The notes under the pieces were generated by a model. That model made no database searches. It saw nothing but the letters and a program-made list of their open reading frames with translations, and was not told the DNA's origin. From Bolinopsis microptera (lineage: Eukaryota > Ctenophora > Tentaculata > Lobata > Bolinopsidae), in assembly GCF_026151205.1 (NCBI RefSeq), contig NC_087076.1:15956419-16020418 (forward strand): a stretch of 64,000 bases of DNA. The letters run 5' to 3'. Shown piece after piece: positions 27,901-39,900 of the stretch. The translations under genes were made by a program, and so were the position numbers. How positions within the stretch are numbered: position 1 is the stretch's first letter; each line of letters opens with the position of its first letter.

Positions 27901-30900
27901 TCTCTTTACAAGGCGGGCTTATAGATATAACGTAATTTAAATAACATTAGGTGCTGTTATACAATATACATTATACAATATACATACTTTATACATCCTT
28001 AAAGCTTTATGAATTTGAGCACTAAGCAATTTAAGACGGCGAATATTGGTTTTATCTCGGTATTATCCTCAAAATCGTACAAAAGATTGTCACCAAATTG
28101 TAATCATATTATTCCAACTTGACTTACATCTGGAGTTGGAAAATGATTTTATCAAAATCATAATTCAACCCACATGAACCGTCGAAATATCCCACGAGAA
28201 CAGGCTCCACTTCTCAGCGTTTATCTTAATTTCTGGATTATTTTTCATTTCGATCTAGATTAAACGTCAAATCTAATAAAATATGCAAAGAATGTTTAAT
28301 CATCCCCATCTCTATCAGATGCAATGTAATGACCCGATCCCTCATCCTAATAATAACGTTATTCGGCTCTGGGCTCACCATCTTTTGCCACCAATGTAGA
28401 AGAGAAACCCTCCTTGACCCTGAAAGTCCTAAGTCATACTCCTACTATAATTTGGAGCATGAAGAGCTTGGATCGTCTTGCCTCGAGAAACCCCAGCCTT
28501 GTGAAGAGGATGACGACTATGGAATGCATAACTGCACCTCGGTAACAATGGGTCCAGATCATTCTATAACAGATGGGGTTGAGTCTGTTGAAGTGTTCTT
28601 CTGCATGTACTTTTGATAACAATAGTATCGAGAACGAGGTAGAGATGGAGATATGTGCTCACGAGGGTGCGGAGGAGGGACTGGATTGTAACGTGACGGC
28701 CAACTGCGGGGAAGTTGGCTGTAATTACCCGACCACTCCAACCACACCCCCACCTCATGTCTGTTCTACGTGTAAGTTACCAATTAGTGATATCTGTGAT
28801 CAGGATTCTAGTAACATTGAGTCCTGTGAGCTAGTGAACTGTACCGCTGGTGTTAGCCAGTGTTTTACCAAGGTCGACTCCTGCAATATCAGTTATGGTT
28901 GTAAAACCCCGGAAATTACCGATTGCGAGGAAGATTCTGACAATTGTTCTGTTTGTGAAGATGAAGAGTGTGCTCTGGATACAACCCCCCTCTGTGTACC
29001 AGGCGGAGGATGTATAGAGCAACCTCCTCATGTCTGTAGCACCTGTACCCACCAAGCTTGTGGTAGTGACGTTACGGATACCTGTCAAGACTTCCAGGAC
29101 TGTCCTTCCGGGGTGAGGGAGTGCTATTCCCAGTTTGATGCTTGTGAAATAACCCAGGGATGTAAACCTCCAGAACTAGCATGTGAAGAAGGGTCTACAA
29201 CGTGTTCGGTATGTGAGGATAAAGAGTGTAATCTTGATTCAGATTCTCTATGTAAAGAGGCTGGTAACTGTGTGGAGCCGGTTGTTTGTAATGTTTGTGT
29301 TATAGACCTGGCAGAGTTTGATTCTTGTTCCACCGACGATAATGAATGGAAAAACTTTGCCGAAAAACATTGCGACAAGAAGGAAACTTGCAAAAGTGAT
29401 GTTCAAGAATGTGCCATCATTACGGATAAGTGCACAGCTACAGTTGGATGCAATGAAAATCTTGCGAAGGGAAGCGAACCTTTAACATTTTTTTCGTTTC
29501 TAGACTTGATCAATGCGTTAACAACAACGTATAAAGAACGATATAATATCATGAAGGATTGTCCTGTCTTTTCCAAAACTAGGAGTGCTGAAGACTGCGC
29601 TAGTACAGAAACCATTACAGACAACACAACTGGAACTGGCACTTCTGTTAGCATTTGCATGTGGCTTTTAGTTTTCTTGAATTTTGTATGTTGCACTACA
29701 TGTTTGTATTGATAAAATAATTTTACCTGTTACTTTTTATGAACTTATATCATATTGTGTTCAACATCAAACAAAATAACTTTTACTATAATCTGAGTGT
29801 GCTGCTATCTTTCAAAATCGTCGGAAAATCTGTATCACTAAAATGAAATAAGGTATTCACATCCCGGTCAAATTAATTAAAGAACTTTTGATTGTAAACA
29901 CTCACAATACATCAAAATCAATTATTTATATGAGCACGATACATAATCTAAGGGAAAATTATATTTTTAGAAGGTGCTCTAGAATTGTAGTGGCACTTGG
30001 GAGCGCGACCCAAGCAATGATAGACGAACAATAATGGCGGAAATATAAGTTGATTATATCCTTGCTAATGCTAAGTTGCTCCAAGATTCAAATTTTGGAC
30101 AAATTGTGCGTCGATTGAACATGGGAGGGAACGATAACATATAACCACGATAACCATGCAAACGCCAGATAATTATTTTTGTAATTATATCGAAAATACA
30201 TTTTGAAATTAATCACAATTTGGAATGTGACTAAATCGAGCCTTCCGCTTCCCTCAAATTTAAAATATGTCGTCATCAACCAGCTCTTACCAACAACATC
30301 AAGTTTGATTCCTGTGTACCCAGTAATTCTAAGCTTTAGATCCAATAATCTTTTATTTATTATTGTTTTTGCCTGCACACCCATTTCCAATCTGACTCGC
30401 TAGCTTTCTCGCAGGTTTCACAACAGACCCTCAGTTCTTCAAAGGGCTGGCTGCAGCCTCCACCACGCTGTCTTGTATCCTGGCGTCATCCCAGTGGTCT
30501 GCCACACTTATCTGGACAAAAGACAACCAACAGGTTTGTATTGAACAGTGGTTGTGAAATGTGGTCGTAATACTCTAGTAGCAGGGAATAGTTGAGTGTG
30601 CACTTCGATGTACACGATTTCTGACAACACAGGGTTGTTTGTTAGATCATTCTTAACCAAAATCGATTAGGTACGCAATTTGTGTCGCTAGACATAACCC
30701 TACAGGGCAAATTTTCTAAATTACCCTCAGTCGCGTATACGGGATTTTTGTATTTCAGCTCCTAAAGGTCATAGAGACTTAAACTTTAGCTTAAAATTAC
30801 CGCAATGGCCACATTTATATACAAGTTATGAAGCAACATAAGGTCTCCAGTGCTTCGTTTTATAGATATTGACAAAAAACTGTTTTTTGGCTCAGCGAAC

Positions 30901-33900
30901 CAAAAATGGCACTGAATTTTGGTAACTTGAACTAGGAAGGTCGTAGAGACTTGAATTTTAGCTTAAAATGACCGCAAACATCATATTTATATACAACTTA
31001 TAAAGCAATATAAGCCCTTTAATGCTTATTTGTTAAGATATTGACAAAAATCAGTCATTTTGGCTACACGTGTTAGGAAAAATACCAAATTGGGCAACTA
31101 CTTTGGTCTTTTTTTTGACAAGTTTTGTGCTCAAGTTATTAAAATGTGCTTTGCAGTTGTATATCGGGTGTTTTCTTCTAACATGGGTTTCGGTATAAAT
31201 CCGGAAGCACCCGGTTCATGGTTGATAAGGGCTAAAAACCCTGAAATGTCAGGCGATGGGCGAGACAATTGTCTGAATTTGGTTATAAAATCACTCTTTG
31301 CTAGGGTTTGCTTTTTTCCGCTACATCGATCCGCTTTCTTACTACTAATCATCCCCCTCTACATCATTCACTTTTAGATACATGATTTCTATAAGTTCTT
31401 GAAGGTACATCCGGCATGATGTAAAGTCTATATCAAAGCATTTTAATGTGGTTTCAACAAGTTGCAAGATATTCAAGTTCACAAATAAAACAAAGATTGT
31501 AGGTTATCCTTCTATTACATATTGAGTAATTTTGGCTACACATGTGAGGAAAGATACCAAATTGGTTTACCAAACAAAGACTGTAGGTTACCTATTATTC
31601 TTTACGTGATTATTTACGAAACTTCATAGTCAAACCTGTATTCTTTTTAATATTTAATATTTATCCACATTTTCTATAAGAATATTATTGGGAGTCATTG
31701 TTGTGGTTACAATTCGATTAAATCAGTATTTCCAAGCAAAAAAACTGTCCCAAATATCTCCTCCGAATATGGTCCGCTAGTTCGAAATTTTAGCGCTTAT
31801 AAACGTTATTGTTAGACATTACATTAGTGTAATACCACTGAGACCAGATGTAGTGATCTATTCAGATAAAGCGAAGAAGGTGCATCTGAATGAGGAGAAC
31901 TTTGCTGATCAAGAGAAAAGAATATGAAGAGATATCAGCAGCTGACAGAAGAGATAGAAGCCAACGGATGGGCTTGCAAGCTCCAGACAGTAGGAGTGGG
32001 AGCTCGAGGCATTTACAACTGCAGCCTCCAAACCTTTATGAACCACCTGAGTGTAAACTTAAGAGAAAAAGGCCTGCATGAAGATCACTGAAATTAGCAT
32101 GAGGGCATCATACACCATCTATCTGTCCAGAAACACCATTATATGGACAGATGATTGGGCCCATAAAACATGTTTGATACCGCTATGAACCCGTTATAAG
32201 CCGGGGACTACCATGGAAGTGATATTGCTGTGTCGCTGAAAGACCCTACTACCATTCAAAGATGTACCCTATCACGCCAAACAGTTATGCTTGTAGGTGA
32301 ATACTGAATATGCAATTATATAGTTGAACTACTGTATGATACTCCATTCAAAATAGATTTAAGATGACGCTAATGTACACTGTACAACATCTGCATCCAC
32401 AACGTTTATCTGTAATCAAAAAGTTACGCTTTGATTTCCCGATTCAAAATGTTTAATACTGTCAACCCGAATAATTTGATAATAACTAAAAATGTACCTT
32501 TGAAGGTTAGTATTACCTTGGAAATAATTATTTTTACAAACTACCGTTCAAAACTTATAGAACAGTAGTTAGATTGGCTACCCACAATTATATTACAACG
32601 TCGTGGCCCGTGGGGTCAGTCGATATTGTTGCTACAAATCAGGAGCAAGCGTCTTGAAACAGGATACCATAAATCTGTATAAGTTTTAAGTAGTTTCATT
32701 CTACTTTTAATATTATTATTGGGTCGTTTACGTTTAAATTATATTTGGCCATTTTATAGCCTCCCCCCTCAAAAAGCCCACAATTACTCAATATGTAATA
32801 GAAGGATAACCTACAATCTTTGTTTTATTTGTGAACTTGAATATCTTGCAACTTGTTAAAACCACATTAAAATGCTTTGATATAGACTTTACATCATGAC
32901 AATGGCCAAAGTCCTAACTCCAGACGGAGAAACTGAATTGTTCGAGATACTTGCAGGTGTGTTACAGGGTGATACCTTAGCACCTTACCTCTTTGCAATA
33001 GTCATCGACTACTGTATGAGGCAAGCCATAGGCGATGATGCGGAGCGACTTGGACTCACCCTCGAACGTAGAAAAAGCAGAAGAGTGGGGCCCAAGATCA
33101 TCACCGATGTGGACTTTGCAGATGATATAGCACTTATATCTGAGGACATGGACAAGGCTAACGAGTTCCTGCTCAGAGTAGAATCGGCGGCAGCAAGCGT
33201 GGGACTACACATAAACGAAGGCAAGACCAAGGTCATGACACTGAATATGGAGGATCGATCTAGCGACCTACAAAGTCGATCCGGGGAAGCCATAGAAAAT
33301 GTAGATGATTTCATCTACTTAGGCTCCTGGATTGAGAGCACAGATAGGGAGATAAGGGTTAGAAAGGGAAAAGCGTGGGGTGCCCTACATAGACTGAAGG
33401 ATATCTGGAAATCCAAACTCTCAAAGAGCCTAAAGATTAGATTGTTCATAGCGGCTTGTGAATCAGTACTGCTCTACGGATCAGAAACCTGGACACTGAC
33501 AAAGGCTCAAGAGAAAAGTTTGGACGGGACATACACAAAGATGTTGCGTATGGTGCTGGGTATCTCATGGAAGGACAAGGTCAGCAATATAACTTTGTAT
33601 GGTAGCCTCCCAAGGCTGTCAAACAAGTTACGAAGCAGGAGATTAAAAATGGCGGGACACTGCATCCGACATCCTGAGCTACTTGCCAGTGATTTAGTCT
33701 TATGGGAACCTACGCACGGTAGAGCACAGCAAGGCCGACCAAGACAAAGCTACTTGTCTATGTTACTGAAGGAAGTTGGGACAAACTCTAAAGAGGAACT
33801 GCGAACCCTGATGCGGGACAGGGATATATGGAGGGGGTTTTCTGGCGTAGATCGGACTTAGCTCCGACATAGTAGTAGTAGTAGTAGTAGTTTACATCAT

Positions 33901-36900
33901 GCCGGATGTACCTTCAAGAACTTATAGAAATCATGTATCTAAAAGTGAATGATGTAGAGGGGGATGATTAGTAGTAAGAAAGCGGATCGATGTAGCGGAA
34001 AAAAAGCAAACCCTAGCAAAGAGTTTGACATACGTTGCATGCCACTTTTCGCGCGCGAAGCGCGCGCCGCCGAAGGCATATTATCCGCCGAAGGCCGCCG
34101 AAGGCATATTATCTCTGATATTGGGATACGAAACATGTATCAACAAAGAGTGATTTTATAACCAAATTCAGACAATTGTCTCGCCCATCGCCTGACATTT
34201 CAGGGTTTTTAGCCCTTATCAACCATGAACCGGGTGCTTCCGGATTTATACCGAAACCCATATTGGAAGAAAACACCCGATATACAACTGCAAAGCACAT
34301 TTTAATAACTTGAGCACAAAACTTGTCAAAAAAAGACCAAAGTAGTTGCCCAATTTGGTATTTTTCCTAACACGTGTAGCCAAAATGACTGATTTTTGTC
34401 AATATCTTAACAAATAAGCATTAAAGGGCTTATATTGCTTTATAAGTTGTATATAAATATGATGTTTGCGGTCATTTTAAGCTAAAATTCAAGTCTCTAC
34501 GACCTTCCTAGTTCAAGTTACCAAAATTCAGTGCCATTTTTGGTTCGCTGAGCCAAAAAACAGTTTTTTGTCAATATCTATAAAACGAAGCACTGGAGAC
34601 CTTATGTTGCTTCATAACTTGTATATAAATGTGGCCATTGCGGTAATTTTAAGCTAAAGTTTAAGTCTCTATGACCTTTAGGAGCTGAAATACAAAAATC
34701 CCGTATACGCGACTGAGGGTAATTTAGAAAATTTGCCCTGTAGGGTTATGTCTAGCGACACAAATTGCGTACCTAATCGATTTTGGTTAAGAATGATCTA
34801 ACAAACAACCCTGTGTTGTCAGAAATCGTGTACATCGAAGTGCACACTCAACTATTCCCTGCTACTGGAGTATAACTTGTTCATTAATATTTTTGATATG
34901 CAAGTGAGTTTTGGCCCTATTACTATTATGAATTATCAGCGGAACTTTAAACTGGTTCATGTCTCATCGTCCGGGTTATTGATATTTACCATCAGCTGAT
35001 GGTAAATATTCATGGCACAAGAAACGAGCGAACAAAGTGCGGTTATCTGACCCGCGTTCTGCACCCGCGCCAAATAAGATACGACTTATACGTGTTGAAA
35101 GAGCAAGGCTGTATGCTAATGCTATTGATGTTTCGAGCAGTTACTCCCTCAATTTTAAACGAGCCCTATGATCCCTCATGTGCTAAACAAGTAAACAGTA
35201 TCTCTGACCCATCAGTCACTCCCCCAGGTTGGTAACACAGAATCAGTAGCAGCTAACCAGCTCTACACCTCCACATACCCCGTAACACTGTCCCTGAGCA
35301 CCGCCGGAGTGTACAAGTGTGCTGCTACTTACCCGACCCAGACGGTCGGAAGTCAGACCTTGTCTCAGGGCACTGTGTTCAGTGGAGAGGCTGAGATCGT
35401 TGTGTTCGGTGAGTTCGCTTGTGATTTATATTTTTAATTTTACGTGTATTTTGTAAACACGTAAAATAGCTGATGCGGTTTAAAGCTGATCATGACTTGA
35501 CAGTTGACATGGACATTTTGAAGCTTACTAGCGAAAGATGGTATGTGATACTGGCATCATATCGACATCCAGTATTGTTCAAATCGTATTCTTCACAATT
35601 ACACTCCCAACAGATGTCATCCCAATCGAAAAAGAAGTAGAAACAGGCACGGACGCCACCCTGTCTTGTGTAGCCAGTGGTATCACCAAGCAACTGAACG
35701 CAGTCTCCTGGAAGAAGGACGGTAGTGACGTCACATCTCTCTCCAATATTAACTACGTAGTTAGCACGGGGGTTATAGTCTCCTCCACCCAGACCACAAC
35801 TCTAACGGTTAAAGCTGCCCTTAACACGGCTGATTCCACCTACACTTGTGTTATTTCTTCTGATGAGTACGGGATTACGGACAGAGAGACGACTGTTAAT
35901 CTGAACGTATTCAGTGAGTTTCAAATACAAGACGACTTCAGTTTGTTTTTAGATCGAATCCCTAGAATTTGGTGGTTTAAGTTATCAACTACTCTAGAAT
36001 ATGGATCAAAATATAAAATATGCCAGCTGAACTGAATGTAAATTATCTAACAATAAAAATCCCCTAAAAAACATGAAAATAACCCTCAACATTTTCAGCC
36101 ATAACTGTAAATGATAAGTCAGTGGTTCCACTTGCTGCCCAGACAATTATCACTTGCACTATCACTGGACTATCACAAGACACCACTATAGCCTGGCTTG
36201 GTCCTGATAACAACGAGATATCTACTTCTGATACCAACAACTATGTTGTTAATCAAGGCTCTTATTCCGCTGGAAGCAAAGCGTCAACTCTGACTATATT
36301 CAAAGCAAAATTAGGGACCCTCTCTTCGGATGTGAACTACTCCTGCAAACTGAAATCAGCTTTGTACTCAGATTCACCAGAGGTCATTAAAGCAATGACA
36401 CTTACCATCCTCGAATTTGGTAAGTTCTTGTTGTTCGTAACATAATTTGATCAGGAAAATTCTTGCGATTGTTCATAAATCCTGTGTATCCCATCTTGGA
36501 TTGGTAAACACTCTAGTGCCTCTGAATGATATGATGAAGTTATTACTTGATATATGTCAACATATCACACAATCCCTCAGGAGTCCGGCCTGCTAACATT
36601 GAAGTACTAGCCGGAGCTGATGCTACGCTCTCGTGCGTCATTACCGGCATTACTCAGCAGCTGAACACGGTTGTCTGGAAGAAAGTTGGCACGGATGTTA
36701 CAACTTTGTCAGGAAGCAACTATGTTGTATCTGCAGGGACTTACGGTTCCAACTCTCAAACTACAACGCTAACCGTAAAAGCTGCTGCTAACACAGCTGA
36801 CTCAATTTATACTTGTGCAGTCTCTTCCACTGAATGGGAGATAACAAACAGGGAGACGAGTGTTGCTCTGAACGTGTTCGGTAAATATTTACTGATCACG

Positions 36901-39900
36901 CAAGATACAAATTTCACTATGATTAAAAAAACATTGCCACATGACCAGCAATAACTGCTAAATCTGAAAACACTTCTTATACTATAACATAAACCTCTAT
37001 ATATATACTCTGTTATGACAACTAATTATTATTTCAGCGGTAACATTTGTCGACAGATCCGTAGTGACATCTTCAGATCAGGAGCTAACCTGCACCATCT
37101 CCGGCCTTTCTGCAGAGACCAGCGTCACCTGGGTGGACAATGATAACTTGTCAATCCTCGACACTGACACTGATAACTATATCATAGATCAAGGGACCTA
37201 CGCCTTTGGCAGCAAAGCTTCCATTCTGACGATCAAGAAAGCAAAGCTTGATACGTTTAATGCCGGACAGACTTATAATTACAAATGCAAACTGAAGTCT
37301 GCCCAGTATCCTGACGACTCTCCTTTCGTTGTGAACATGATGGTTCTCACTCTTCTTGAACTAAGTAAGATAGTTTCCCCGTCTTTTTGTTATATTAGTG
37401 TACTTTCTCATTGTTTATTGGAATTCAAAATATTGGAACTGAATATTGAATAAGTTAGAATGCTAACGAGCTTTATTTTTCAGGTGTTCAACCGATTAAC
37501 AAGGAGGTCCAATCTGGAACTGATGCAACAGTTTCATGTGTGATTACCGGAATCACCCAACAATTGACAACTGTCGTTTGGAAGAAAGATAGCACTGATG
37601 TTACAGCTTTGCCAGGAAGCAACTATGTTGTATCTGCAGGAACTTACGGTTCCAACTCTCAAACTACAATCCTTGCTGTTAAAGCTGCTGTTAATTCTGG
37701 TGACTCGACCTACACTTGTGCTATCACTTCCAACGAATGGCTTGTAACTGATCAGCAGACGTCTGTAACTCTCAACACATTCGGTTCGTATAATTTATCA
37801 TCGAAATGATTCAGGAATCTATAAAAACTAATTGTAAGCATCATCAGATCAGACTAAAATATCCAATACTGGGTATAACACCCAATCAAAACTTTAATCG
37901 AAACCATACACTTGAGCAGAAGGAAATTGATTCTGCCACTCTGAATTACATATCTTTCAGCGATTAATTTCCCTGACAAGACTGTGGTCGCTAACTCCGA
38001 TCAAGTCCTCACGTGTGCTGTAACCGGCTTGTCTGCTGACACTACCGTCACCTGGGTAGACCCAAACAACAACGAAATATCCGACTCCGACACCAACAAC
38101 TACGTCCTCAACCAAGGCAACTACATCGACGGAAGCAAAGAGTTCTTCCTCACCATCAAGAAGGTTGTGATGCAGTCCTTGGCCGAGACCACGGTGTATA
38201 AATGTAAAGTAAAGTCCGCGGTTTACCCGGTTTACTCGCCTGAATCTATCAATGAAATGACTCTCACAGCTCTTACTCTTGGTATGTTATCAATATTAAA
38301 GCCACCGGCCACTGATGTATAAATCTGTCATAATTTGAGGTTCAAAGAGGTTTCAGGCTTTCACTAACCGATTCTTTCTGAAATTGTAATTTACGATACT
38401 CCATTCCTTAATCCTGAAGCATTGCTTACCAAAAGTACTGTGTTGAACCAGTTTCATCAATAATTTTTGTTAATTGCAGAGGTGCAGCCAACTGACAAAG
38501 AAGTGGAATCTGGTACCGACGTAACCTTATCTTGCATCGTGACCGGAATCGGGGAGCAGCTGACAGCTGTTGATTGGAGGAAAGATGGAACCGATGTAAC
38601 AACTTTGTCAGAAGACAACTATGATGTATCAGCAGGGACTTGGGGTTCCAACTCTCAAACTACAACACTTGTTGTAAAGGCTGCTGCTAATACCGCTGAC
38701 ACAACCTACACTTGTTCTATCACGTCTTTTGAGTGGCTGGAACAAAACAAAGAGACGACTGTGTCTCTAAATGTTTTCAGTAAGACACGCTGATTTACCT
38801 AATTTCTGGATTAGTAGATTGAACATGAACAACATTTACACCCAGTTTAGATTTTTGAAGTATAACAAAATTTAGTTGTTAAAAAAACACATTTGCGGGA
38901 AAATGCCATAAATAAAATCTAATCTCTTCTAGGTGCTACCTTTGAAGACAGATCGATTGTTACGGTGACAGATCAAACGATTACATGTTCGATCTCTGGA
39001 TTATCACTGGACACTCCTATTACCTGGATAGATCCTGACAACAGCGAAATATCCAACACAGACACTAATAACTACGACATAAATCAAGGAACATTTATAA
39101 CGGGAAGCAAAACTTCAACTTTGACCATCAAAACAGCCAAAATATCCGGATTAACATCCGCAGACACATTCAAGTGTAAACTAAAGTCTGCTCTGTATCC
39201 TACATATTCCTCTGACGTGAATAAAGAAATGGCTCTGACATTACTTGTGTTAGGTAAGTTGAAGAAGACACATTTTTATGAGATATTATTTATTCAATTA
39301 TTAACCGGGTAGTGATGCAAAAATTCAACTCGTTGTCTACATTTCTGTACGGAAAAAGGACACTGAAGAACCCCGAGAGTAAAATGTTTTACTAAATTCA
39401 TTTCAGATGTCCAGTCTACAAACAAAGAAGTGGAATCTGGAACAGATACAACGATATCGTGTGTTATCTCTGGTATCACCCAACAACTGAACACTATCAT
39501 TTGGAGAAAAGATGGAACGGATGTTACAACTTTGTCAGGAAGCAACTATGATGTATCTGCAGGAACTTACGGTTCTAACTCTCAAACTACAACACTTACT
39601 GTAAAGGCTGCTGCTAATACAGCCAACTCTACCTACACTTGTGCTATTGCATCCAATGAATGGCTTGTGTCAAATAGGGAGACGACTGTGGTTCTGAACG
39701 TATTCTGTAAGGATTCTATAGTACACTAAAAATTGCTGAAATGAACACAAAAAAACGTTATCATTCGAGTACTAACACTTCATTTTGTTAATCCTTTTTT
39801 ATATTTATATTGCATAACCAACTTTCGATTTTCAGCTGTTGCATTTGAAAACAGAGCTGTTACCACTGCAACTGATCAAGATCTTTTCTGTACGATAAGT

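Larger units (their letters stand above)
30573..34870. mobile_element. DNA element with ~0.96 kb inverted-repeat arms, flanked by TA
   Basis: The left arm (30573-31531) is repeated in reverse complement on the right (32782-34870), apart from two later insertions in the right arm. Ends read CTCTAGTAGCAGGG on the left and the complement (CTCCAGTAGCAGGG) on the right, each next to a TA, as expected for Tc1/mariner-type target duplication. The 1.25 kb core (31532-32781) holds no intact transposase. With the insertions removed the element is about 3.17 kb. Long arms with a non-coding core resemble foldback or large non-autonomous elements. Confidence 0.85.

Noticed and set aside
31060-31377. 105-codon frame in the left arm, and its mirror near 34109-34300
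   Set aside because: Both lie in the inverted-repeat arms and are read from the same repeat sequence. No transposase motifs are visible.
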